Positions 23,724 to 34,777 of a stretch of DNA of 64,000 nt are shown piece after piece; position 1 is the first letter of the stretch; each line of letters opens with the position of its first letter. Where the stretch lies: NCBI GenBank assembly GCA_007570785.1, contig ML660201.1, positions 44,602,473 through 44,666,472 of the forward strand, read 5' to 3'. The notes beneath the pieces were generated by a model. The model was not told the DNA's origin and did not search any database. It saw nothing but the letters and a program-made list of their open reading frames with translations. The DNA is from Antilocapra americana (Eukaryota; Chordata; Mammalia; Artiodactyla; Antilocapridae). A program made the position numbers and the translations under genes.

Positions 23724-23940
23724 CATGCTAAGTCACTTCAGTCGTGTCCGATTCTTTGCAACCCTATGGATTGCAACTTCCAGGCTTCTCTGTCCATGGG
23801 ATTCTCCAGGCAAGAATACTGGAGTGGGTTGTCATGCCCTCCTCCATGGGATCGTCTCAACCCAGGGATCCAACTTGCTCCTTGTATGTCTCCTGTGTTG
23901 GCAGGCGGGTGCTTTACCACTAGTGCTACCTGAGAAGCCC
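23724..23940 (-). mobile_element. Bov-tA SINE
   Basis: The plus strand shows CTAAGTCACTTCAGTCGTGTC, TTCTCCAGGCAAGAATACTG and GCTACCTGAGAAGCCC, a full-length minus-strand copy. Confidence 0.9.
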
Positions 23941-24432
23941 AGAGGGCATTTCATTCCCTATGAACTTCTCCCAAATCTTCACCATCTCATCATCACAACA
24001 AAGGCAACTTCAAGATTTGCCCTTTTCAGGAGTAAGGAAATTGTAATTAAAATTTAAGTTTTTCCTTGCTTGCAGTAAGCTGTCTTCATCCGTCCTGTGT
24101 GTTTATTCAGTTCCTGAGTGCTTTCTATGTGGGCCAAATGCTCTGGCTGCTGGGATGAATAAGCAGTAATACTTTTAGTTCAGAAACTTACTCTGCTTTT
24201 ATAATTACATTCCCACATTTTGGGGGAGGTGGGGAAATGTAAATTTGAGCACCTCTTGTTATTTAGTGCCAGAGACCCATAGACAGACATCACGTGCTGT
24301 GCTTTTCTGTCAGACTGTTAGCAAGAGACTAATTGTATCCATTTTTTAAATCCCCATCCCACCCCACTACTCACAAGATGTATTTAACTGTGAGGTTCAG
24401 GTGTCCACTGGATTGTGAGCTCCTGGAAAATG

Positions 24433-24748
24433 GAGAAAGTGAAAGTTGCTCAGTTGTGTCCAACTATTTGTGACCCCATGGACTACACAGTCCATGGAAT
24501 TCTCCAGGCCAGAATACTAGAGTGGGTAGCCTTCTCCTCCTCCAGGGGATCTTCCCAACCCAAGGACTGAACCCAGGTCTCCCGCATTGCAGGTGGATTC
24601 TTTACTGACTGAGCCACTAGGGAAACCCAACAATACTGGAGTGGGTAGCCTTTCCCTTCTCCAGCAGATCTTCCTGACCCAGGAATCAAACTGGGGTATC
24701 TTGCATTGCAGGCGGATTCTTTACCAACTGAGCTGTGAGGAAAGCCCA
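24433..24748 (-). mobile_element. Bov-tA SINE, full copy followed by a second partial copy
   Basis: A full copy ends GAGCCACTAGGGAAACCC near 24628. It is followed at once by a second piece, AATACTGGAGTGGGTAGCC to GAGCTGTGAGGAAAGCCC, in the same orientation. The second repeats the tRNA-like half. Confidence 0.85.
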
Positions 24749-24864
24749 GGAAAGTGGTAAATTGATTTAATTAATATTTGCGTTTCCACTGCCATACATA
24801 AGACTAGACACAAATACAAACTGATATTTTTCTTTCTTCTTCTTTTTTAAATAAATAAACAATG

Positions 24865-24985
24865 GGAATTTCCTGGAGGTCCAGTGGTTAGGACTGGACA
24901 CTTTCATTCCCGGAGCTAGGTTTGTCCCTGGTAGGGACACTAGGACCCTACAAGCCATGTGGCACAACCGAAAAAAGAAAAAGGA
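24865..24985 (+). mobile_element. Cetartiodactyl tRNA-derived SINE (CHR-2 type)
   Basis: It has GGGAATTTCCTGGAGGTCCAG, GGTTAGGACTGG and CCCTACAAGCCATGTGGCAC, followed by an A-rich tail. Confidence 0.78.
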
Positions 24986-25739
24986 ACAAGAAAACAGTGA
25001 AACGCTCAGCTACAAAGTACTACAGACCTTAGGTGGAAAAGATTTCACAAAAGGGAAAGAGGTGATGGTGAGTGGAAGTAAAACACTTCATGAAGCAGTG
25101 GGATTTGGGTATAAGAAAACAATCAGGCTCATCAGAATGCTTAAACATACTTTATTAGTAGGCATGAATATGTCTACAGTCTTAAATACACTTGAAAATA
25201 AGTATCAATGTCAAAATGTGCCAAGCAATTGCAATCCAAGGAAATGATTGGTGATGTGGACAAAGATGGTGTAAGGAAGGAAAAAGCTTTTTTCTCTAAC
25301 CTGTTAGGTTCATTGACCGAGGCCCTACAGATTAAACTGACAAATGACAGATTAACAACAGAAAAAGGTTTATTTCATGTGCATGGGAGGAACCTCACAG
25401 AAATGACATGAAAACTCCCAAAAAGCCACTAGGCCTGAGAGCTAATATATCATTTCTTAACAGGGAGTGATAAATTTTGGAGATGTAGCAAGACAAAAGG
25501 GGTTTGAGCTTCTTGGGTAATAAATCGTGGGAAAGTAAATATAAGGGGGAAACTAATGGAAGATAAGAATTGCTAAGGTAATGGTTGTTTGTGAAGATTC
25601 ATCTCAGTGCTGGCTCCCCATCTCCTAGTATGAGGGGTTGCCTTTCTCATGAAACTGATCCTCTCTAAAGTACATTTCCTTACCAAGTTTATGATTAACC
25701 TCTCTATCCAAAACTTTATTCCTTTTCTTGACCCCTTTG
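24986..25739. other. Unassigned AT-rich stretch
   Basis: There is no coding signal. The part around 25300-25580 (AAAGGTTTATTTCATGTGC, GGAACCTCACAGAAATG) has the look of a decayed LTR on the minus strand, but I cannot place it. Confidence 0.4.
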
Positions 25740-26660
25740 ACCACAATCCTTTTGTGACATGAAGCATTTCCTGCCATATCCATGGGCAAGAAGTGTCACA
25801 GCCATCAACGATTTCTGGCCTCCAAATGTGAATGAGTGCTCCCAAAAGGGAACACAATGCCTTCGATCCAGCATGTGCTTCAACCTCCCACAGTGATTGC
25901 TGAGGCCAGTGGACAAGGAATTAAGGATGTAAACAATCAAGAAACAAGATATGGGGGCTTTCCTGGTAGCTCAGTGGTAAAGACTCTGCTCGACAATGCA
26001 TGAATTCGATTTCTGATGCAGGAAGATCCCATGTGCTGTGGAACAGCTAAGCCCATGCACCACAACTATTGAGCCTGTGCTCTGGAGCCCAGAAGCCGCA
26101 ACTACTGAGCCTTCACGCTGCAACTACTGGGGCTGGAGTGCCCTAGAGCCCGTACTCTTAACAAGAGAAACCACCACAATGAGAGGCCTGCACCCACCGC
26201 AGCTGGAGAGTGGCCCTCCTGCTCCCTTCAACCAGAGAAAAGCCCGTGCAGCAACAAAGACCCAGCACTGCCTAAAGTAAATAAATAAAATTTAAAATAT
26301 ATAGATTAAAAAAAGAAGAAGAAGCAGGATTTGGCCCCAGATAGCTGAGGCTCACATGAAAGGAATGAATCCAATAAGCCCAGAGGCTTGCATCTTCCCA
26401 CACATAGAGGAACACTAAATATCTTTGCTTGATACCTGGTTTTCCTTACTACTTAACACTAATCTTTGATGTTCAGACTGCCTGCCCCTTTTGTTGCAAA
26501 CTCCTATATAACCTGACTCCCTCTCCTGCCTCCAAGCAATCTTCTCAGGAGTATTGAGATGTTGCCTCCTGGACTCGGAGCCCTTAATATTCCCTCCGAA
26601 TAAAATAACTCTCTTCTTTCAGGTTGTGACTAATTTTGTAGTCAACACTTTGCTACTTGA
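25740..26660 (+). repeat. LTR family A, copy 1 (split by a SINE)
   Basis: Shared landmarks of this family are a TTCCTGCCATAT opening, CCAGATAGCTGAG, AAAGGAATGA, GCACTAAAT, TTTGATGTTCAGACT, a TATAACCTG stretch and AATAAAA before a CTTT(C/T)AGGTTGTGA end. Here a tRNA-derived SINE (about 25955-26320) separates the first third from the rest. The family name is not certain. Confidence 0.7.
25955..26320 (+). mobile_element. Cetartiodactyl tRNA-derived SINE, long form
   Basis: It has GCTTTCCTGGTAGCTCAGTGG, CATGTGCTGTGGAACAGC, repeated CAACTACTGAGCC-type units, GCAACAAAGACCCAGCACTG and an AAATAAATAAA tail. It is inserted in LTR family A copy 1. Confidence 0.88.
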
Positions 26661-26939
26661 ACTCCAATCAGCCAGAGTCAGATGACTAAAATTGTTGTTG
26701 TTGATAATGTAATTGATGCACCAAAACTGCAATTGGAGATATCATCATTAATGTACAAACACAGGTTGTTTCTCCAGGGTAAGAGGAACTAACAGGCCCC
26801 AGGACATGAACCATCTGACCAGAGAGTGGTAAACCAGAGACATCATGGTTCCCAAAAATATGGTTAAGAAATGTCACAGAAAAGTGCCAAGATGATGACT
26901 AATCTCAGCTTCTTTGTTCCCTTTAAAAACACTCCCAGG

Positions 26940-27095
26940 GACTTCCCTGGTGGTCTGCACACCTCATATGGGAGTCCCTGTTCAATCCCTGATCAGGGAA
27001 CTATAAATAGATCCCACAAACCAAAACTAAGAGTTCGAGTGCCACGACTAAGACCCGGCACAGCCAAATAAGTAAAATAAATATATTTTTTAAAA
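26940..27095 (+). mobile_element. Cetartiodactyl tRNA-derived SINE
   Basis: It has GACTTCCCTGGTGGTCTGC, CAATCCCTGATCAGGGAAC and GACTAAGACCCGGCACAGCC, with an A-rich tail. The middle is shortened. Confidence 0.82.
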
Positions 27096-27107
27096 TAAAT
27101 ATATGGG

Positions 27108-27420
27108 GGTTTCTCTGTGGTAAAGAATCTGCCTGCCAATGCAGGAGACACAGGTTCAAGCCCCAATCTAGAAATATCCTACATGCTGTGGAGCAGCTAA
27201 GCCCATTCACCACAACTATTGAGCCTGTGTTCTAGAGCCCGAGAAATGCCATTACTGAAGCCTTGTGCCCTAGAGCCAGTGTTCCACAACAAGAAAAGTC
27301 ACACAATGCAATTGGAGAGTAGATCTCATTCTCTGCAGCTAGGGACCAGCCCATGCAGCAGTGAAGACCCAGCACAGCCTGAAAAATAAATGAATAAAAT
27401 AAAATTATTTTTTAAAATAA
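27108..27420 (+). mobile_element. Cetartiodactyl tRNA-derived SINE, long form
   Basis: It has TTTCTCTGTGGTAAAGAATC, CTACATGCTGTGGAGCAGC and GCAGTGAAGACCCAGCACAGC, then AAATAAATGAATAAA. It follows the previous SINE within about 15 bases. Confidence 0.85.
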
Positions 27421-28117
27421 ATAAAAACACCCTCAACTCGAAAACCAAGTTGCACTGGTTTTGAGACTTCTCTCCCACTCTCTTACTTTGTTGCACACAC
27501 CCTCTGCCAGAGTTTGGCTTTCTGTGCCATGGGCACAGGAGCCCTTGCTCCATAACGCTCACAGGAAATTTATGTCCCACTTTTAGGTAGAAAGGAGTAG
27601 GACAGCAGGCCCTTCCTGAATCTGCTGTTTCTCATATTCGTTCAGTTCAAAATAATACTTCTGCCAAAGTATCATACCTGGGGGGAGGGAATATGCTAAT
27701 CCCCTTCAATGGACATGAAGAGATATTCAGATTTTACAAGTATAAAGCAATCTAAACATCTATTGATAGAATTTATACAAATAAATTACAGTACTTCTAA
27801 ATAGACATTAAAAAATAATAAAAATTGTAATATTATTAAGGCTACGTACATGGTACTTTTTGTAGCATGACTATTTTATGACTAAAAAGACTGTTGAATG
27901 GGCCATTTAAGTAGAATTTAAGCCTTCCTCATTATTCAAGCAAGTTGAAGGAAAGAAGGCTATGGATTGGGGTATACTACTCATAATAAACTCAGGGAAA
28001 AGTTCAACCGAATTGCCTCATTCAGGGTAAGCTTTAATTTAAAGACTCACTTTTAGAACAGAGGAAGAGGTCATTCATGGGTGATGTTGGGTAGTCAGTG
28101 ACCAGGGAAAGGTGGTG

Positions 28118-28304
28118 TGAATGAAAAATATTGCCCGTCATATTAGTAAACAAAGGATGTTGCAGCCCTCAAGCTGTCACATTACAGCTACCCTGACATG
28201 AGCCCTTGCCCCGAGGGAACTTAGAATAGAAACCACACCAGCCATCAAACCGCCAGACACAGCAGCCTCCTTACCACCACCACTGGGTACCCTGAGGAAC
28301 AACA
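28118..28304 (+). repeat. LTR family A, copy 2 (5' part only)
   Basis: It has the family opening (GTAAACAAAGGATG...GCCCTCAAG...TACCCTGA(C)ATGAGCCC) and stops where BovB sequence begins. The remainder of the LTR is not found beyond the BovB. Confidence 0.55.
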
Positions 28305-28911
28305 AGCAATATTGTTCATCCACTAAGTTGTGTCCAACTCTGTGACCCCATGAACAGCAGCATGCCAGGCTCCCCTGTCCTTTACTATTTCCCAGAGTTT
28401 GCTCAAACTCATGTCCATTGAGTCGATAATGCCATTCAACCATCTTATCCTCTTCCCCTTGCCGTCCAAGGGACTCTCAAGAGTCTTCTCCAGCACTATA
28501 GTTTGAAAGCATCAATTCTTTAGCTTCTTTACCATCCTAATCTCTCATCTGTACATGACTACTGGAAAAACCATAGCTGTGACTACATAGGCTTTGTCAG
28601 CAAAGTGATATCTCTGCTTTTTAACATGCTGTCTAGGTTTGTCATAGCTTTTCTTTCAAGCATCTTTTAATTTTATGGCTGCAGTCGCCATCCACAGTGA
28701 TTTTGGAGCTCAAGAGAAGAAAATCTGTCATTGCTACCACTTTTTCCCCTTCTATTTGTCATGGAGTGATAAGATCAGATGCCCATGATCTTAGTTTTTT
28801 GAATGTTGAGTTTTAAGCTTTTTCACTCTCCTCCCTCACCCTCTTCAAGAGGCTCTTTAGTTCCTCTTCATTCTCTGCCATTAGAGTGTTATCTTCTGCA
28901 TATCTGAACAC
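28305..28911 (-). mobile_element. BovB LINE fragment (3' end)
   Basis: On the minus strand it covers the 3' end of a BovB (RTE-clade) LINE. The plus strand shows CAACTCTGTGACCCCATG near the end and the reverse-transcriptase C-terminal region towards 28911. It stops where a second BovB segment starts. Confidence 0.8.
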
Positions 28912-31425
28912 CCAGGACTGATCTCCTTTAGGATGGACTTGTTGGATCTCCTTTCAGTCCAAGGGACTCTCAAGAGTCTTCTCCAACACCATAGTTCAAA
29001 AGCATCAATTCTTCAGCACTCGGCTTTATTAGTAGTACAACTCTCACATCTATACATGACTACTGGGAAAACAATGGCCTTGACTAGATGGACCTTTGTT
29101 GACAAAGCAATGTCTCTGCTTTTTAATATGTTGTCTAGGTTGGTTATAGCTTTTCTTTGAAGGACCAAGTGTCTTTTAGTTTCATGGCTGCAGTCACCAT
29201 CTGCAGTGATTTTGGAGCCCCCCGAAATAAAGTCTGCCACCATTTCCATTGTTTTCCCATCTATCTCCCATGAAGTGATGGGACCATGATCTTAGTTTTC
29301 TTAATGTTGAGCTTTAAGCCAACTTTTTCACTCTCCTCTTTCACTTTCATCAAGAGGCTCTCTAGTTCTTCTTCACTTTCTGCCATGAGGGTGGTATCAT
29401 CTGTATATCTGAGGTTATTGATATCTCTCCTGGCAATCTTGATTCCAGCTTCTGCTTCATCCAGCCTGGCATTTCGCATGATGTATTCTGCATATAAGTT
29501 AAATAAGCAGGGTGACAATATACAGTCTTGACGTACTCCTTTTCTTATTTGGAACTAGTCTGTTGTTTCATGTCCAGTTCTAACTGTTGCTTCCTGCCCT
29601 GCATACAGGTTTCTCAAGCGGCAAGTCAGGTGGTCTGGTATTCCCATCTCTTTCAGAATTTTCCACAGTTTGTTGTGATCCACACAGTCAAAGATGTTGG
29701 CATAGTCAATAAAGCATAAATACATGTTTTTCTGGAACTCTCTTGCTTTTTTGATGATCCAGTGAATGTTGGCAATTTGATCTCTGGTTCCTCTGCCTTT
29801 TCTAAACCCAGCTTGAATATCTAAAAGTTCAATATGGTTCATGTATTGTTGAAGCCTGGCTTGGAGAATTTTGAGCATTACTTTCTCAGCATGTGAGATG
29901 AGTACAATTGTGTGGTAGTCTGAGCATTCTTTGGCATTGCCTTTCTTGGGGATTGGAATGAAAACTGACCTTTTCCAGTCCTGTGGCCACTGCTGAGTTT
30001 TCCAAATTTGCTGTCATATTGAGTGCAGCACTTTCACAGCATCATCTTTTAGGATTTGAAATGGCTCACCTGGAATTCCATCACCTCCACTAGCTTTGTT
30101 TGTAGTGATACTTCCTAAGGCCTACTTGACTTCACATTTCAGGATGTCTGGCTCTAGGTGAGTGATCACACCATCGTAGTTATCTGGGTCATGAAGATCT
30201 TCTTTGTACAGTCTTCTGTGTATTCTTGCCACCTCTTCTTAATATCTTCTGCTTCTGTTAGGTCCATACTATTTTTGTCCTTTATTGTGCCCATCTTTGT
30301 GTGAAATGTTCCCTTGATATCTCTAATTTTATTGAAGAGATCTCTAGTCTTTCCCATTCTACTGTTTTCCTCTATTTCTTTGCACTGATCCCTGAGGAAG
30401 GCTTTCTTATCTCTCCTTGCTATTCTTTGAAACTCTGCATTCAAATGAGTATATCTTTACTTTACTCCTTTGCTTTTCACTTCTCTTCTTTTCACAGCTA
30501 TTTGTAAGGCCTCCTCAGACAGCGATTTTGCTTTTTTACATTTCTTTTTCTTGGGGATGGTCTTGATCCCTGTCTCCTGTACAATGTCACAAACCTCCAT
30601 CTATAGTTCATCAGGCACCCTATCAGATCTAGTCCCTTAAATCTATTTCTCACTTCCATTGTATAAGCATAAGAGATTTGATTTAGGTCATACCTGAATG
30701 ATCTAGTGATTTTCCCTACTTTCTTCAATTTAAGTCTGAATTTGGCAATAAGGAGTTCATGATCTGAGCCACAGTCAGCTCTTGGTCTTGTTTTTGCTGA
30801 CTGTATAGAGCTTCTCCATCTTTGGCTGCAAAGAATATAATCAGTCTGATTTCAGTGCTGACCATCTGGTGATGTCCATGAGTAGAGTCTTCTCTTATGT
30901 TGTTGGAAAAGGGTGTTTGCTATGACCAGTGGGTTCTCTTGGCAAAGCTCTTTGCCCTGCTTAATTCTGTACTCTAAGGCCAAATTTGCCTGTTACTCCA
31001 GGTGTTTCCTGACTTCCTACTTTTCCATTCCAGTCCCCTGTAATGAAAAAGACATCTTTTATGAGTGTTAGTTCTAATAGGTCTTGTAGGTCTTCATAGA
31101 ACCATTCAACTTCAGCTTCTTAAGCATTACATTACTGGTTGGGACATGGACTTGGATTACTGTGATATTGAATGGTTTGCCTTGGAAACTGAGATCATTC
31201 TGTCGTTTTTGAGATTGCACCCAAGTACTGCATTTTGGACTCTTTTGTTTACTATGAGGGCTACTCCATTTCTTCTAAGGGATTCTTGCCGCCCACAGTA
31301 GTAGATATAATGAATGGTCACCTGAGTTAAATTCACCCATTCTAGTCCATTTTAGTTTGCTGATTCCTAAAATGTTGATGTTCACTCTTGCCATCTCCTG
31401 TTTGATCTCCATTTTCTTTAGTTAA
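28912..31425 (-). mobile_element. BovB LINE, long copy with decayed endonuclease and reverse transcriptase
   Basis: Minus-strand frames show RTE-clade reverse-transcriptase motifs. AGFRKGRGTRDQ and CFIDYANIFDCVDHN occur at 29555-29878, and the active-site region reads YTDD (29261-29518), the degenerate form of the usual YADD box. The part towards 31400 covers the endonuclease domain. Stops and frameshifts break the frame, so it is not active. It lacks the extreme 3' end present in the adjoining copy. Confidence 0.88.
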
Positions 31426-31437
31426 CATTAATCTCCT

Positions 31438-31570
31438 GGATAGAGAAGTAAATGGCAAACCACTCCAGTATTCTGGCCCAGAGAATCCTGTGGACGGAAA
31501 AGCCTGGTGGGCTGCAGTCCATGGGGTCACAGAGGGTCTGACAGGACTGGGTGACTAACAACAACAACAA
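31438..31570 (+). mobile_element. Bov-tA SINE
   Basis: It has GCAAACCACTCCAGTATTC, GAGAATCCTGTGGACGG and an (AAC)n tail at ACTAACAACAACAACAA. It joins the 5' end of the BovB copy. Confidence 0.82.
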
Positions 31571-31574
31571 TCTT

Positions 31575-31652
31575 CTAGAGACTTCCCTGGCAGCCCAGTG
31601 GTTAAGGCTCTGTTTTTCCAAAGCGGGGAGATATGGGTTTGATCTGAGAAGT
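31575..31652 (+). mobile_element. tRNA-derived SINE fragment
   Basis: It has GACTTCCCTGGCAGCCCAG, GGTTAAGGCTCTG and GATATGGGTTTGATCTG, the head of the SINE only. Confidence 0.65.
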
Positions 31653-32150
31653 GGAATATTTCCTGCCATATCAGTAAACAAGGATGTCATCATTATCAGT
31701 GACTGGAGCCCTCCAATGTGAGCCAATGAACCCTGAGGGAACACAGGAATAAAAAAAAATAGTAACTGTCAGACTACAGCTACTCCCTAAGATGAGCCCC
31801 AAGGAAATCCAGGATGTAAAAACACAGGAACTGACCCCAGATAGCTGAGATATATATATCAAAGGAATGATTTCAGTGAGCCTGCACTCTGGCGTCTTCC
31901 ATACATAGAAAAGCACTAAATTCTTTTACTTGGGTTATCTTATTTTCTTTAATTAACAGTAATCTTTTGATGTTCAGACTACCTACCTTTTGGTATAAAA
32001 CTTCTGTATAACCTGGCTCCTTCTCTCGCCTCCACAGAGCAGTTTCCTCAGGGTTATTTGAATGCTGTCTCCCGTACCTGAGGTCCTAAAAATTCCCACC
32101 AAATAAAACACAACTCTCAGCTTCTAGGTTGTAAATATTTTTTAAGTTGA
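31653..32150 (+). repeat. LTR family A, copy 3 (nearly complete)
   Basis: It carries all family landmarks in order: TTCCTGCCATAT, CCAGATAGCTGAG, AAAGGAATGA, GCACTAAATT, TTTGATGTTCAGACT, TATAACCTGGCTCC, AATAAAACA and CTTCTAGGTTGTAA. It is the most complete uninterrupted copy in the window. Confidence 0.75.
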
Positions 32151-32214
32151 CAGATTCCTGCTTGGGGAACTAAGATCCTATGTGCCATGCAACATGGCCA
32201 AAAAAATTTTTTTA

Positions 32215-32420
32215 AACTAAACAGTAATCTTTTAATGTTCCAACTATCTGGTTTCTGATGCAAAAACTCATATGTTCTGGCTCCTGCATTGCCTCTTCAG
32301 AGCAGATCACTTCAGCAGAATCATCTGAAAGGCTATGTCCCAGGCTGAACTCCTCAGTTTTGTCCACTGAATAAAACATAATAGTCAGCTTCAGCATTCA
32401 GACTGTGAACTCTTTTTTCC
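32215..32420 (+). repeat. LTR family A, copy 4 (3' half)
   Basis: It starts at the AACAGTAATCTTTT landmark and runs to AATAAAACATAATAGTCAGCTTC. The 5' half is missing and a SINE tail fragment precedes it. Confidence 0.65.
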
Positions 32421-33142
32421 AGTCAATAGTGGCAGTAGTGACTATCCATCCCCACTAACAGTGCTGAATCTCAAGAATTCATCATGGATAAAGAACTTGG
32501 TCCATATAAGCCTTTAATCTCCCCCCATACCATACACTGACTCAAGGGGGTCTCCAGGAGTAGTGAAGGGGGCAATCTGGGAAGAATGGTGCTCAATCTT
32601 GGGCTTTCTGATCTGGAAATTTGCTGTAAATAAATCCTGCTCATGGAAGAAGCTGATCACAGAGAACACACTGCTATTTGAAGTTTCAGATGCCTGAGGA
32701 GGTTTGAGGTGTTAGTCCGTGACGTTAGCACAGCAGAGCCAGCAGCCCTACCATTAAAGCACCCACTCCTCTGTTGACGTTTGTCCCGTTGTCCTCCAAC
32801 CTCACACCATGATGGTGGTTAATAGTGTGAACTAAGAAAGCCACCTACCACGTCACTGAACAAAGAATGCTGCAGCCATCGAGCCACCACATTAAAGCCA
32901 CCACACCATTCCACCTGCTTCCCCCCACCATGCCCCTCCATGGTACACTGGGAAAGACTCAGGATGAGAAGACCCAGGATACTGGCCCTAGATAGCTGAG
33001 ATGCATACCAAAGGAATGCTTTCCATGAGCCCAGATGTTATAGCTCCCCATTCACAGAAAAGCACTAAATTCCTTGAGATATCTGGTTTTCTTTAATGAC
33101 CAGCGATCTTTTGATGATCCCATTACCTGGTCTTCATTGCAA

Positions 33143-34108
33143 GTCAATCAGGCAGGCAGTTCAGTCTCTCAGTCGTGTCCAACTCTTTGCGACCCCATGG
33201 ACTACAGCACACCAGGTTTCCCTGCCCATCACCAACTCCCAGAGCTTATTCAAACTCGTGTCAGTGATGCCAACCATCTCATTCTCTGTTGTCCCCTTCT
33301 TCTCCTGCCTGCAATCTTTCCCAGCATCAGGAGCTTTTCTAAACAGTCAGTTCTTTGCATCAGGTGGCAGAAGTATTGGAGCTTCAGCTTCAACATCAGT
33401 CCTTCCAATGAATACTCAGGACTGATTTCCTTGAGGATGGACTGGTTTGATCTCTTTGCAGTCCAAGGGACTCTCGAGAGGCTTCTCCGACACCACAGTT
33501 CAAAAGCATCAGTTCTTCGACACTCAGCTTTCTTTATGGTCCAAGTCTCACGTCCATACATGACCACTGGAAAAACCATAGTGTAAGTCAAGTGCAGAGA
33601 AAAAGAGAGTGAGCCAGGCAGTCAGGCAAGAAAAGGGAAATTTATTAGAGGGAAAAGAGAAGGTGACTGGCCCTTAAGGAGAATCAACATTCTCCCTTTC
33701 TGACGGAATCCTTCTTATACCCCACCAATGAAAAATTCTCTGAAGGGATGGTCATGTAGCCGGAGGTCTAGAATCTGGTGGTCTCGAACCTTTGAGAAGA
33801 TAGGCTCCAGTGAGATAACAGGATGCAATTTGGGCAATTTGGTCAGTCTCACAGATGATTCTGATTTTATTCTTCGTTTGCGAAGTCTACATAATGAGCC
33901 ATCTTATCAATGAGACCCCATATGGGCCCTATCACGTAGCTCTGACTAGACGGACTTTTGCTGGTAAAGTAATGTGTCTGCTTTTTAATATGCTGTCTAG
34001 GTCTGGCATAGCTTTTCTCCCAAGGAGCAAGCATCTTTTAATTTCATGGCTGCAGTCACCATCTGCAATGATTTTGGAGCCCAAGAAAATAAAGGCTGTC
34101 ACTATTTC
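33143..34108 (-). mobile_element. BovB LINE 3' fragment, interrupted by a solo LTR
   Basis: The pieces 33143-33581 and 33935-34108 are contiguous in BovB (compare 28571-28730). The first includes the 3' end with CAGTCGTGTCCAACTC. It interrupts LTR family A copy 5. Confidence 0.82.
33582..33934 (-). repeat. Solo LTR inside a BovB fragment
   Basis: It is a 353-bp block with TG...CA ends that interrupts a BovB LINE exactly. It is flanked by CATAG (33577-33581) and CGTAG (33935-33939), a 5-bp target duplication differing at one CpG. AATAAA on the minus strand near 33639-33645 sets the orientation. The family was not identified. Confidence 0.8.
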
Positions 34109-34167
34109 CATTGCAAAAACTCCTATAAATCCTGGCTTCTCCCTTACCTTTTTGGAACAGTCCCTCA

Positions 34168-34302
34168 GAGCATTTTATTTATTTACTTGTTTTTGGTTGA
34201 GCCCCAATGGCATGTGGGATCTTAGTTCCCCAACCAGGGATTGACCCTGTGCTGCATGCAGTGGAAGTGTGGAGTCAGCCACTGGGCCACCAGGTAAGTC
34301 CC
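34168..34302 (-). mobile_element. tRNA-derived SINE with CCCTCAGAGC target duplication
   Basis: The plus strand shows CATGTGGGATCTTAGTTCCCC, CCAGGGATTGACCCTGTGC and CAGCCACTGGGCCACCAGG. CCCTCAGAGC occurs just before it and just after it. Confidence 0.85.
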
Positions 34303-34382
34303 CCTCAGAGCTCTCTGAGAGCCTGTCTCGAAGGCTAAGTTCTCTGTATGTCACTGAATAAAACATAACTCTCAACTTTTAG

Positions 34383-34410
34383 GTGGTGGTTTTTTTTTTT
34401 TTTTTTTAGT
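34383..34410. repeat. Poly(T) run
   Basis: More than 20 T in a row next to the 3' end of LTR family A copy 5. Confidence 0.8.
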
Positions 34411-34639
34411 TGACAGGGACAAAAAAAATTTTGAAGAGATCAAGAACATTTTGCTGCATGTGTTCACAAACTCAACAGTCTTTTGCCCTAATCGATAAAT
34501 ACCACAAAGCGGGAACAGGAAACAGAAAGCAGCTTCCACAAGGACAAGCTCTTTGCATCAGTTTTGGATTTCTGTCTCTAGGCAAGTTTTTATTCCATCA
34601 ATTCTAGTGGTTTCTGACTGGCGTCTGCCTCCTTTATTG

Positions 34640-34777
34640 CATTTAAAATATTAATTTATTTGGCTGTGCTGGGTCTTAGTTGCAGCATGAGGGATCTTTA
34701 GGTGAGGCATGAAAACTCTTAGTGTTCCGGCATCTGGTACCTAGTTCCCTGATCAGGGATCGAACCTGTCAGGCAAG
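34640..34777 (-). mobile_element. tRNA-derived SINE fragment
   Basis: The plus strand shows GGCTGTGCTGGGTCTTAGTTG and CCCTGATCAGGGATCGAACC. It is cut off where the solo LTR at 34778 begins. Confidence 0.72.

Larger units (their letters stand above)
32838..34410 (+). repeat. LTR family A, copy 5 (split by BovB, solo LTR and a SINE)
   Basis: The 5' part is 32838-33142 and the 3' part 34109-34410. Between them lies a minus-strand BovB fragment that itself contains a solo LTR. A minus-strand SINE (34168-34302) with a CCCTCAGAGC target duplication splits the 3' part. CATTGCAA occurs at both BovB junctions. Confidence 0.75.

Noticed and set aside
29261..29878. Reverse-transcriptase sequence as a possible functional gene
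   Set aside because: It is the RTE-clade RT of a BovB LINE with frame breaks and a changed active-site box.
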